Below are positions 9,784 to 17,637 of a stretch of 64,000 bases of DNA, one piece after another. The notes below the pieces were generated by a model. It ran no database searches. It saw only the letters and a program-made list of their open reading frames with translations, and had not been told where the DNA came from. Origin of the DNA: Chloroflexota bacterium (GTDB taxonomy: Bacteria > Chloroflexota > UBA6077 > FW602-bin22); NCBI GenBank assembly GCA_004297775.1, contig SCUE01000031.1, forward strand, positions 62,001 through 126,000, read 5' to 3'. The position numbers and the translations under genes are program-made. Numbering within the stretch: the stretch's first letter is position 1; every line of letters starts with the position of its first letter.

Positions 9784-11274
9784 TCAGTCGTCGGCGCTCG
9801 GTCGCTCGGTCGAGTATCCGATCAGGCGCAGGTTGCCTCGGAAGCGCCTTTCGACGCGCGGAGACGCGTGGGCGTCGAGCCAAACGCGCGCGGACGCCTC
9901 CGGGTCGGCGTAATACTCCTGGAAGATCGCCAACCAGACGAACGGCGCCGACCGCGCGATGGCTTCGGTCTGTTGCGCGATGTCGGCCGAGCGCGGCGCG
10001 ATCTGCGCGATCGGCCACCGGTCGCCGAGGTAGTAGCGCAGTGGCCGGTGGATGTAGCCCGCGTTTGCCACGACGATCTGACCGGGCCGGGCATTGTCGG
10101 CGATGAACGATGCGAGCGACCGGAAGTCATCGCGCCAGACGCGCGCGTCGCGATGGAACGTGATGATCGCGATGGCCGATATCGCCAGCAGCGCGCCACC
10201 GGAAAGCGTACCGAGTCCGCGCGAGCGTTCAAAGAGACGCAGCGCGCCGAGCGCCGCGAGGATCGCCAGCGGCGCGACCGCTACCGCGAGATAGCGTGGC
10301 GCGATTTCCTGACGCTCGCCGAAGACCAATGCCACGGCGATGGGCGGGAAGGCCGCCGCCCATGCGAGAACCGACGGACCGATCGTTCGGGCGATCCCAG
10401 TGCCAGGAGCGCGTCGAGGCCACGCGCCGACGATCGCGAGCGCGACCAGAACCAGCGGCGCGGCGTACTGGAACAGCATCGCACGTGAACTGCCAGCCAA
10501 TTGGTCGAGCTGATGGGGCGGAAACCCGATCGCGAAACCGGTCGCGGCCTCGACCAGGATTCGGAGCCGCGGCGTGCCGGTTGCCGCGCCGCCGGCGTAT
10601 GCGCCAAGCCGGGTGACGATGCCGAGCGCCCAGGGAAGGAAGAGTATCCCGGCGGCGACGAGCGCGAGTGACCAGAGGAGTAACGTGGTGCGCGAGATTC
10701 GACGGCGCAGCGCCGCGACCGCGAGCGCGCCGCCGTGCGCCGCGATCAGGAGCGAGCCGAAGTAGTGCGTGTAGAGCAGCGTCGCGACAGTTGCGGCGTA
10801 GAAGGCGACTGGCAGTCGCGTCGGGCGTTCGACGAGGCGCAGGAGTCCATAGGTCGCGGCACAGGCAACCGCAACCAGAGGCGCGTACATGCGCACTTCG
10901 CGCGCGTAGTACTGAAGGAACGGTGAGAAGCCGACCGCCATTGCCGCGGCGAATGCTCCGCGACGACCGTCGACGCGGTGGCCGATCGCGTGGGCAAATG
11001 GGACCGCGAATACCGCGCTGATGACCGAGGGAAACCGCAGACCGCATTCGGTTGAACCGAAGAGCGGAACGACCAGGCTCAGGATCGCGTAGTACAGCGG
11101 TGGGTGCGCATCATCACGCGTGATGCGTGCCATCTCCCGCCACGGAAGAAGTGCCATATCGTGACCGTACGCCTCGTCGAGCCACAGGCCTTCATCCGCC
11201 AGGCCGAAGACCATCGTCGCGAAAGAGATCGCGAGTATTGAAAGTGCCGCGAGGCGCTCGGTGTGTCTCACCAC
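9784..11274 (-). CDS. GT39/ArnT-like membrane glycosyltransferase
   Basis: A 496-residue multi-spanning protein of the dolichyl-phosphate-mannose/ArnT type (PMT_2 superfamily). The first periplasmic loop carries the acidic motif GLWLDEAYGHD, followed by DDAHPPLYYAIL, as usual for lipid-phosphate-sugar-dependent glycosyltransferases. About ten to twelve hydrophobic segments follow, and a soluble extracytoplasmic C-terminal part (about 390-496) ends the protein. It probably transfers a sugar from a polyprenyl-phosphate donor to an envelope acceptor. The ORF is open further upstream, but the GTG at 11274 has a TATCGT -10 box 5 nt before it; a second GTG follows directly at 11271. The gene is divergent from the TIM-barrel gene at 11318. 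Confidence 0.87.
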   Translation of the reverse strand: MVRHTERLAALSILAISFATMVFGLADEGLWLDEAYGHDMALLPWREMARITRDDAHPPLYYAILSLVVPLFGSTECGLRFPSVISAVFAVPFAHAIGHRVDGRRGAFAAAMAVGFSPFLQYYAREVRMYAPLVAVACAATYGLLRLVERPTRLPVAFYAATVATLLYTHYFGSLLIAAHGGALAVAALRRRISRTTLLLWSLALVAAGILFLPWALGIVTRLGAYAGGAATGTPRLRILVEAATGFAIGFPPHQLDQLAGSSRAMLFQYAAPLVLVALAIVGAWPRRAPGTGIARTIGPSVLAWAAAFPPIAVALVFGERQEIAPRYLAVAVAPLAILAALGALRLFERSRGLGTLSGGALLAISAIAIITFHRDARVWRDDFRSLASFIADNARPGQIVVANAGYIHRPLRYYLGDRWPIAQIAPRSADIAQQTEAIARSAPFVWLAIFQEYYADPEASARVWLDAHASPRVERRFRGNLRLIGYSTERPSADD

Positions 11275-11279
11275 CCGGT

Positions 11280-11285
11280 ACGATA
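11280..11285 (-). promoter_or_regulatory. -10 box, leaderless, for the GT39-like gene
   Basis: TATCGT on the minus strand, 5 nt before the GTG at 11274. It lies in the 43-bp divergent region shared with the gene at 11318. Confidence 0.4.
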
Positions 11286-11317
11286 GCGGTGTTACCCATC
11301 CAGGCAAGGAGTGCGCC

Positions 11318-12157
11318 GTGGCAATCGAACTGACCTGTACGTCGTTCTCATTTCCGCTCCTGAGCTTCGAGACGTCGCTCAAGGCGATCGCACTGCTCGA
11401 CATCCCGCGGTACGACATCGGCGCCCACGAGGGTGGCAGTCACATACAGCCATCCGAAGTCGAAGCGCAACCCGGGCAGGTCGCCGACCGGATTCGCCGC
11501 GCCGGAGACGCGGCTGGCCTCACGGCGTCGGACTTCTTCCCGACATTCGGCCACGGCTTCCGGGATCGTCCGGTCAACACGCCGGACGGCGCGAAAGCCA
11601 CCGCGAACGTCGCGCGATTCCGGGCGATCGTGGCATGCGCCAAGGCCGTCGGCGCGCGCGGCATCACACTGTTACCGGGCGTGACCTGGCACGACATTGG
11701 CCACGAACGGTCATTCGAGTTGAGCGCGCGCGGACTGCGGACACTCGTGCCGATCGCCCAGGACGCGGGACTGCGCCTGTCGATTGAGGCCCATCTCGAA
11801 TCGGTTGCCGACACGCCTGCCCTGGCCGCGCGTCTGGTCGATCAGGTTCCGGGACTCGGCCTCACGCTCGACTATTCCCATTTCCTGGCCGGCGGGAGCG
11901 ACTTGGCCGAGATTCACCGTCTGGTTCCGTTGGCGCGCCATTTCCACGCACGGCAAGCCAATCCGGCATCGCTTCAGGCTGGATCAAGGGACGGGACGCT
12001 CAACTTTACCGATATTGTGGGTCGGCTTCGCGCGAGTGGATACTCGGGCGATGTCTGCGTCGAATACACGTGGCAAGATTGGCGCGACTGCTGGCACCAG
12101 GACGTCGTGTCCGAGAGCATTCTCCTGCGGGACATTCTGCGGCGGACTCTGGTGTAG
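11318..12157 (+). CDS. sugar phosphate isomerase/epimerase-like TIM-barrel protein
   Basis: This 279-residue protein belongs to the xylose-isomerase-like/AP-endonuclease-2 TIM-barrel superfamily. Metal-ligand segments are recognisable: IEAHLES, LTLDYSHFLAG, FHARQANPASL and VCVEYTW at the ends of beta strands. Members isomerise or epimerise sugars, inosose or hydroxypyruvate; the substrate here is unknown. The GTG start has a Shine-Dalgarno sequence (AAGGAG, about 8 nt). It is convergent with another family member at 12289-13047, the two being separated by a short repeat region and a stem-loop. Confidence 0.8.
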   Translation: MAIELTCTSFSFPLLSFETSLKAIALLDIPRYDIGAHEGGSHIQPSEVEAQPGQVADRIRRAGDAAGLTASDFFPTFGHGFRDRPVNTPDGAKATANVARFRAIVACAKAVGARGITLLPGVTWHDIGHERSFELSARGLRTLVPIAQDAGLRLSIEAHLESVADTPALAARLVDQVPGLGLTLDYSHFLAGGSDLAEIHRLVPLARHFHARQANPASLQAGSRDGTLNFTDIVGRLRASGYSGDVCVEYTWQDWRDCWHQDVVSESILLRDILRRTLV

Positions 12158-12174
12158 TCGGCGATCCTGAAAAG

Positions 12175-12195
12175 GAACGGGGCTGGCCAGCCATT
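12175..12195 (+). repeat. 21-bp direct repeat, copy 1, with palindromic core
   Basis: First copy of a 21-bp unit that recurs 47 bp downstream. Its core GGCTGGCCAGCC is a perfect 12-bp palindrome. It lies in the intergenic gap between two convergent genes. Confidence 0.75.
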
Positions 12196-12221
12196 ACATT
12201 CTGAAGTGGCTTCGTGCACCA

Positions 12222-12242
12222 GAACGGGGCTGGCCAGCCATT
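12222..12242 (+). repeat. 21-bp direct repeat, copy 2
   Basis: Second identical copy of the unit at 12175-12195, with the same palindromic core. Such units often belong to dispersed intergenic repeat families, but other copies cannot be sought outside this window. Confidence 0.75.
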
Positions 12243-12261
12243 GGAGACGCCCTCATCCTGG

Positions 12262-12282
12262 CCTTCTCCCAAAGGGAGAAGG
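12262..12282 (+). terminator. stem-loop between convergent genes
   Basis: CCTTCTCCC and GGGAGAAGG form a perfect 9-bp stem around an AAA loop. It sits between the 3' ends of convergent genes (stops at 12157 and 12289), so it may end transcription from both sides. No long T-run follows, and it resembles the inverted repeats common in intergenic repeat elements. Confidence 0.5.
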
Positions 12283-12288
12283 GACTCA

Positions 12289-13047
12289 TTACAGCTTGCC
12301 GAACTTCCGGAGGTTTCGGACGCTGATCTCGACGCTCTCCATCATCGGGCGTGTTGAGGCGTCCTGTTCGACGACGTACCACTCGGCGCCGGCAGCCTCC
12401 GAGGCGGCGAAGATCGCCGCCATGTCGAGCGTTCCTTCGCCAATCTCGGCGTAGGCGGGGTCTCGGCTCGGGGCGTAGTCCTTGATGTGGATGTACGGGA
12501 CGCGACCGGCGCATTTCTGGATGTAGGCGATCGGATCGGCGCCGCCGATGTGGATCCAGTACACGTCCGGCTCGAAGAACACGAGCGAAGGATCGGTCCA
12601 TTCAAGCAACCGATCCATCGCGTAGACGCCGTCGAACTTTTGAAATTCGAACGCGTGGTTGTGATAGTGAAAGCGCGCCCCTCGCTCGGCGCAGCGCTTG
12701 CCAATCGAGTTGAACAGACTCGCGAAATGCCGAAAATCGTCGATCGAACCTCTCCGATCCGATGGCAGAGCTGGACAAATCACATCCGGGGTACCGAGCG
12801 TCAGCGCGAGGTCGATCTCCTCGTCGAGTGCCGATTCGAGGCGACCGATTGACACGTGGTTTCCGGCGACGCTGAGACCGAGGCCGTCGAGAGCCGGTTT
12901 CAATTCCGCCGCGTCCAGACCGGCCCAGCCGAACAGTTGCACGGCCGGATAGCCCATGTCCCGTACGCGTCGCAACGTGCCCGGCAGGTCCGATCGTAGA
13001 TCGTCGCGGATCGAGTAGAGCTGCAGGCCAACGCCAAGTTTCCTCAT
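12289..13047 (-). CDS. sugar phosphate isomerase/epimerase-like TIM-barrel protein
   Basis: A 252-residue member of the xylose-isomerase-like TIM-barrel superfamily. It starts KLGVGLQLYSIRDDL, typical of the IolE/hydroxypyruvate-isomerase-like branch, and shows metal-ligand strands FHYHNHAFEF, VFFEPDVYWIHIGG, IHIKDY and WYVVEQD. The substrate is probably a sugar or sugar acid but unassigned. The longer frame (to 13098) is rejected in favour of the ATG at 13047 because a TACACT box ends 7 nt before it and similarity begins there. It faces the related gene at 11318-12157. Confidence 0.82.
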   Translation of the reverse strand: MRKLGVGLQLYSIRDDLRSDLPGTLRRVRDMGYPAVQLFGWAGLDAAELKPALDGLGLSVAGNHVSIGRLESALDEEIDLALTLGTPDVICPALPSDRRGSIDDFRHFASLFNSIGKRCAERGARFHYHNHAFEFQKFDGVYAMDRLLEWTDPSLVFFEPDVYWIHIGGADPIAYIQKCAGRVPYIHIKDYAPSRDPAYAEIGEGTLDMAAIFAASEAAGAEWYVVEQDASTRPMMESVEISVRNLRKFGKL

Positions 13048-13054
13048 GCCGCGT

Positions 13055-13060
13055 AGTGTA
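13055..13060 (-). promoter_or_regulatory. -10 box, leaderless, for the TIM-barrel gene
   Basis: TACACT on the minus strand ends 7 nt before the ATG at 13047; no Shine-Dalgarno sequence. Confidence 0.5.
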
Positions 13061-13196
13061 TGGCCTCCGCCACGCCGCCGCCGCGCTTGACGTAACAATA
13101 CTTCTTACGCCGATTTAACTGGTGGCGACCGTAGCATTCGACGAACGGTTGCGCGGTCGTCTGGTCGCTCGCCGAAGGCTCGATGGAGTGCAACCG

Positions 13197-13577
13197 ATGG
13201 ACGAGCGTGGCGCATTGACGGTTCGTGACGCCGGTCGAATGGGCGGTAAGAAGCTACTCGAGAAGTACGGTCGCGAGCATTTCGCGGCGCTCGGCCACAA
13301 GGTCGGCTCGAAATTGCGTGACGAACGGGGTGTCGAGTTCTTCCGGGCGATGGCGCAGGCCGGTGGCGCCGCAACCGCCGCGAACCACGATCGGGAACAC
13401 TTCGCGACCCTCGGTCGCGCCGGCGGTAAGAAGCTGAGCGAAGAGCGCGGCAGCGAGTACTATCGGCGCATCGGTCGGCTCGGGGCCTTGAGCGCGCGCC
13501 GTCGGAAGATCGTCGTAGCGGAGGGGGCTCGGATCGTGCCCGCGACCGGTCTGGCGACCGTCATCCCCGCGGAGTAG
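13197..13577 (+). CDS. KGG-type (stress-induced) repeat protein
   Basis: A 126-residue basic protein built of imperfect repeats: MGGKKLLEKYGREHFAALG, VGSKLRDERGVEFFRAM and AGGKKLSEERGSEYYRRIG. These match the style of the KGG / stress-induced acidophilic repeat family (GG.K..E..G.E.Y..IG.KGG). Such proteins are associated with stress and spore-like states, but their biochemical role is unknown. The repeats begin about 12 residues after this ATG. A GGAG Shine-Dalgarno sequence lies 8 nt upstream. A GTG at 13122 in the same frame would add 25 arginine-rich residues and cannot be excluded. Confidence 0.7.
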   Translation: MDERGALTVRDAGRMGGKKLLEKYGREHFAALGHKVGSKLRDERGVEFFRAMAQAGGAATAANHDREHFATLGRAGGKKLSEERGSEYYRRIGRLGALSARRRKIVVAEGARIVPATGLATVIPAE

Positions 13578-13622
13578 CGAACTCCAACGCCGATCGTACT
13601 GGTCGGTTGGACGGGCAACCGG

Positions 13623-13628
13623 TAATCT
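13623..13628 (+). promoter_or_regulatory. -10 box, leaderless, for the TPTP-linker protein
   Basis: TAATCT ends 6 nt before the GTG at 13635. Confidence 0.5.
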
Positions 13629-13634
13629 AGGTTC

Positions 13635-14576
13635 GTGCGCTTTCCGGCCGCTAACGGCCGCCTCGGGTTGCCGCGTCTCTCCCCGTCGGCGACGGCCGGG
13701 CTGGCACTGTTCGGCGTGATCGTCATCTTCGTGACGGCGCTGGCCACGGTGGTTGTCTTCCTGCCAACGTCTCAGGTGGCAACGCGCCCCGAGAAACCGC
13801 ACGGCGACGCCGTGATTGGCGACGGCGAGCGCGGCGCCGGCGTCGCATCGCAGACGAGGACCGACGTACCCCTTCGCGCGGCGGCCGGCGTTCCGGCCCT
13901 CGTTGTGCCGACTCCGGTCGACATCGCGGTGCTGCACGCCACGGCCGAGGCACGATCGGGCCGCTCGCCGACCGATCGCCAGTCGGCGTCATCCGCGCCG
14001 CCGCCAACCGCGGCCGTGCCAGGGAGGGCGCCGCCACCGAAGCCGGGCGTAGAGAAGCCGGTCGCGGCGATTCCCGGGAAGCCAATCGCCACGGCTGGGA
14101 CGCCGACGCCGACCGTATTCATACCGGCGACGCCGACGCGGCCTCCGACACGGACCGTGACCCCGACGTTTACGCCGACCGCTACCCTGACGCCGACCCT
14201 GACCCCGACGCATACGCCGCCGCCGTCGCCGTGCACCACGGCTGTCACCGTCCCGGGGCTGTCGGCCGGATACGGCTACGTCACGACAATTGCGCAGGAA
14301 ACCGTTGGGCATCTGGCGATGCAATGGCCAGGCGCCGGTGGCTCGATCATGCTCTACTCCGGTCGCCCGGCCGCATTCGGTGACGTCAATAACGGCGTCA
14401 TTGGCGGCGTTCCGGCTGACATGCCGCTGAAGCAAGGGTCGTCCGGTCCGGGTGGAATACGCGTGCCAGATCAGCCGGCTGGGCAATTCACCTTCTACTT
14501 CTTCAACGGTTCGCCATACGGCAGCCGTCCCTCGACGGCGTCGATCTCCTACTGGACCTACGGCCACTGCCCCTAA
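13635..14576 (+). CDS. membrane-anchored protein with Pro/Thr-rich linker
   Basis: This 313-residue protein has an N-terminal cytoplasmic basic stretch, one transmembrane anchor (ATAGLALFGVIVIFVTALATVVVFL, about 21-46), a long low-complexity Pro/Ala/Thr stalk (about 50-197, ending in TPT repeats) and a C-terminal extracytoplasmic domain of about 115 residues starting at CTTAVTVPG and ending SYWTYGHCP. The two cysteines bracketing that domain could form a disulfide. No family is recognised; a cell-surface role is likely. A leaderless -10 box supports the GTG start. Interestingly, the protein encoded at 28838 also ends in a YWTYG motif. Confidence 0.75.
   Translation: MRFPAANGRLGLPRLSPSATAGLALFGVIVIFVTALATVVVFLPTSQVATRPEKPHGDAVIGDGERGAGVASQTRTDVPLRAAAGVPALVVPTPVDIAVLHATAEARSGRSPTDRQSASSAPPPTAAVPGRAPPPKPGVEKPVAAIPGKPIATAGTPTPTVFIPATPTRPPTRTVTPTFTPTATLTPTLTPTHTPPPSPCTTAVTVPGLSAGYGYVTTIAQETVGHLAMQWPGAGGSIMLYSGRPAAFGDVNNGVIGGVPADMPLKQGSSGPGGIRVPDQPAGQFTFYFFNGSPYGSRPSTASISYWTYGHCP
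14092..14235 (+). repeat. low-complexity Thr-Pro codon repeat
   Basis: Runs of ACGCCGACG-type codons encode the TPTP-rich stalk of the surface protein. This is coding low complexity, not a mobile repeat. Confidence 0.7.
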
Positions 14577-14604
14577 CGGGCTAGTCGGTTCAGGGTGACC
14601 ACGA

Positions 14605-14633
14605 TTGACTCGTTAGAAGGCCGTGTATATGGT
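14605..14633 (+). promoter_or_regulatory. promoter of the vWA-tubulin operon
   Basis: TTGACT (-35) and TATGGT (-10) are separated by 17 bp, followed after 20 nt by the TTG start at 14654. This is one of the few promoters in the window with a recognisable -35. A short direct repeat (GTCGGTTCA) flanks it on both sides. Confidence 0.45.
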
Positions 14634-14653
14634 CGGTTCAAGGTCGGGTCAGA

Positions 14654-17623
14654 TTGCGCGCCATTCTCATCGTGTTTCTCGTCGTCGTCGCCCTTCTGGA
14701 GAGCGCCGCCCGCGCGACGGCCCAGACCGAGAAATCGGCCGACATCCTCTTCGTTCTCGATAGTTCGGCGTCGATGAGCCGCGATGACTGGCGGGGCCGA
14801 GCCAGCGATCCAAGCGATCTGCGCCTGACGGCCGTGCGGGCATTCGTCACACTCGCCACGCCGCGTATGCGTGTGGGGCTCGTCAACCTTTCGGACGCGT
14901 TCTCGTCGAATAACGGATTGGATGCGCCGTCGGCGCTCGAGACGGGGCTTGTCGCGCCGCTGACCGACGCGTCGCCGCGTGGCAAGGCGCTTCTCCTGGG
15001 CGCGGTCACGTCTATGAAGACGACTCACCAGGCCGGACTGGAAGACGGCTTCACCTACATGACCCGCGCGCTCGGCCTGGCTGGACGCGTGATGGCGGGA
15101 TCTCGCGCCGATGAGAAATTCGTGATCGTCCTCACCGATGGCGACGTGACCGGCGAGGACCCGCGAGATTGGTGGATAACGGCGGCTGGCCTGAAAGCCG
15201 AACGCGTGAAGGTCATCGTCTTCCGCCTCGGCCGACGCGAGCCGCCTGGTCTGACGAACGACGAGCTCGCGGCATTGAATGAGAAGCTCAGCCCGGGCGG
15301 CGCGGCGCGCGTGATCGATCGGCCGGACGACATTCTTGGCTACTACCTCCAGACGTTCTCGCAGATCAGCGCCGAGACGTACGTCAACGCCGGCGCCGCG
15401 CTGGCGACCGGGCGCGACCATCGAATCCTCCAGGTCGCCGATTGGATGGACATCCAGCAGATCGACATTCTGGTTCCGAGCAAGCCTGGGACCGTGACCC
15501 GCCTGTTTTCCGAGAAGCTCGGGCGCGATGTGCTGCGCGACGCTCGCGCATCCGAATCGGCGGACCCGAACCTTGAGATCCTGACCCTCAGTCGCGAGAA
15601 GCTCGGTACACTCGCCGGCGCGTGGCGTATCGACGTTTCGGCGCCGACGGGCGAGATCCAGATTGTGTCGCGCTCGGGCATCGCGATCGCCGGTGAGCCC
15701 CTCTACCAGCCGAAGGACGCGACTGCCATCGTCGCCGTGGTTTCGGTGCGTGACGGTGGCGTACCGATTCCCGCGAAGACGGTCGTCGCGCGCGGTCCGG
15801 CCGGCGGTCAACCCGCGCCCCTGGTCGGGGGAGCCCTCGGCCCGCAACGCTACTCCGGGATCGTCGTTCCGGATCGCGAGAGCAACATCCGCGTCCAGGT
15901 TCGCGGCGAGGGTCAGACCGATCTACCGCCACGGCTCGAGAAGGTCGTCGCCACCCGTGCGACCGACGCCATCTCACTCGACGGCGTGGCCGCGCGCTAC
16001 GAACGCGTCGGCGATGCCGCCCCACTCAAGGTCGGCGAGCCGCTCCGAGTCCGCATGCGAGTCGGCGACGCGACCAATCGATGTCGCGTCACGGCCGCGG
16101 CGGTGCGCGTCGGCGCGGCATATCGTGCTCCGGCGCCCGGAATGCCCGACCGCGAATCCGATGTTGTCGCGCAGCCGCTCGGCGATGGTGGGGACGCGAC
16201 GTTGCTGTTCGGCTTCGTTCCACACGGACCCGGCAACGTGACGTTCGCGCTCGATCACGGCGTGGCGGCGTGCGCTGAGTTGGATGCCCCGATTGCGATT
16301 CTGCCGAAGGCAGGTGGCCGGCCGACTGGCTTCGACGTCGACGTTGAGCGTCTCCTGAAGGTTGTCAAGGCGGAAAGTCCGCCTCCCACGGGGCTGCCGG
16401 TCGGCGCCAGCGGCGTCGACATTTCCTTGCGCTACGACATTTCCAGTTGGCGAAACGAGAAAATCGCCGTCACGGTCCAGGGGATGGCCGGCGCAAGCGT
16501 CTCGCCCCCGACCGTTGATGTGTCAGCGCGCGACGGCGGCGGACGCCCGCGCCGAAAGGTCGACCAGTTCGTCGTTCCAGTCAGGTTCGGTAGCCCCCGA
16601 CCCGGCGGCGATAAGGGGCGTTTCACGATCGTTGCGCAGGGAATCGAGCCGGACGGCAACACGCGTGAGATTGGTCGCTTCGAGTACACGTACGACGTGG
16701 CTCCGGGCATCCTCGGCGCGATCGTTAGCCGTTCGCCGCAGATCAGTCGCGATGGGGTGTCCGTGATCGTGGCCGTGAACCCGTCTCGCCTCGGATTCAT
16801 TCCACCGGCGACCAGCCAGGATTTCGAGGTTTCCGTCGGAGGGCTCAATGATGGCCGAGCCGATCCAAGCGCAATTCGCATCCAACCGGGGCGCGAGATC
16901 GCCGAGCATCGCGTCTTCGTGCAGACCTCGGAGTTCTGCCGGCGCGAAGGAGCGTTCGGATTTACACTCGATCTGAAGCCCGTCCAGTCGCCGAACGGTG
17001 ACATCCTCGTCTCGGGCGTGCCGCTTCGCGTCAACGTCCCGCTGCCGGCGATGGCGCTGCGCGTGTCGGGTCCGGAGCGGATCGGCGCGCTCCGGCCGGG
17101 CACGCCCTTCGACATCACCGTGCAATCGACGTCGCTATGTCCGGAGACGCTCCGAATGGCCTTGACCGAGCCGGCGAATCCGGATCGATTCTCCGATTCC
17201 GGGCTCGACGCCGCGAATTTCGTGATTCAACCCGGTGGCGGCGAGGTGCGTGGTACGACGATGGCGCCAGCGCGCGCGTCGCCTCGCGGCATCGGTGGCA
17301 CGCTGGTATTGCGGACCGAGAAGCTGTCGGGCCACGCGTCGACGCGCTATCCAGCCGACCAGGAGATCACCTACTACACGCCGCTCTGGACTGAAGAGTA
17401 TCCTCGGACTGCCGCGATCGCGTTCGCGGGCATCGCGGCGCTTCTGACCGGTCTGTTGGCGTTGCCGCGCGCAATTGCCGACCCAATTGTCGCGCATCGT
17501 CTTGGCGATTCCAGCGTCGTCTCGGGCCGAAAGCGGCGACGATGGTTCGTTACATCACTGGCACTTTCAACCGCGGCGTCATACGCCATCGTCTACTGGG
17601 CGATGGCGCGGTATCTTCCCTGA
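14654..17623 (+). CDS. membrane-anchored vWA-domain protein
   Basis: A 989-residue exported protein with an N-terminal signal peptide (residues 1-24, ending ATAQ) and then a von Willebrand A domain (about 28-230) with an intact MIDAS motif DSSAS (D36, S38, S40), so metal-dependent ligand binding is likely. A long region of predicted beta-sandwich modules follows. Two hydrophobic segments near the C-terminus (about 918-940 and 965-986) should anchor it so that the vWA and beta modules face outward. It is followed 15 bp later by a tubulin/FtsZ-like gene, making a two-gene operon that could couple an outer sensor or adhesin to a cytoplasmic polymer. The start is TTG with a modest AAGG Shine-Dalgarno. 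The function is unknown. Confidence 0.85.
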   Translation: MRAILIVFLVVVALLESAARATAQTEKSADILFVLDSSASMSRDDWRGRASDPSDLRLTAVRAFVTLATPRMRVGLVNLSDAFSSNNGLDAPSALETGLVAPLTDASPRGKALLLGAVTSMKTTHQAGLEDGFTYMTRALGLAGRVMAGSRADEKFVIVLTDGDVTGEDPRDWWITAAGLKAERVKVIVFRLGRREPPGLTNDELAALNEKLSPGGAARVIDRPDDILGYYLQTFSQISAETYVNAGAALATGRDHRILQVADWMDIQQIDILVPSKPGTVTRLFSEKLGRDVLRDARASESADPNLEILTLSREKLGTLAGAWRIDVSAPTGEIQIVSRSGIAIAGEPLYQPKDATAIVAVVSVRDGGVPIPAKTVVARGPAGGQPAPLVGGALGPQRYSGIVVPDRESNIRVQVRGEGQTDLPPRLEKVVATRATDAISLDGVAARYERVGDAAPLKVGEPLRVRMRVGDATNRCRVTAAAVRVGAAYRAPAPGMPDRESDVVAQPLGDGGDATLLFGFVPHGPGNVTFALDHGVAACAELDAPIAILPKAGGRPTGFDVDVERLLKVVKAESPPPTGLPVGASGVDISLRYDISSWRNEKIAVTVQGMAGASVSPPTVDVSARDGGGRPRRKVDQFVVPVRFGSPRPGGDKGRFTIVAQGIEPDGNTREIGRFEYTYDVAPGILGAIVSRSPQISRDGVSVIVAVNPSRLGFIPPATSQDFEVSVGGLNDGRADPSAIRIQPGREIAEHRVFVQTSEFCRREGAFGFTLDLKPVQSPNGDILVSGVPLRVNVPLPAMALRVSGPERIGALRPGTPFDITVQSTSLCPETLRMALTEPANPDRFSDSGLDAANFVIQPGGGEVRGTTMAPARASPRGIGGTLVLRTEKLSGHASTRYPADQEITYYTPLWTEEYPRTAAIAFAGIAALLTGLLALPRAIADPIVAHRLGDSSVVSGRKRRRWFVTSLALSTAASYAIVYWAMARYLP

Positions 17624-17637
17624 AGGAGCTTCGATTC

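Noticed and set aside
14573-15847. 424-codon minus-strand frame opposite the vWA gene
   Set aside because: Arg-rich composition typical of antisense frames; the plus frame has a clear signal peptide and MIDAS motif.
17542-17637. N-terminal extension of the tubulin-like protein into the vWA gene
   Set aside because: TTG at 17638 has AAGGAG 8 nt upstream and starts just before the conserved nucleotide-binding strand.
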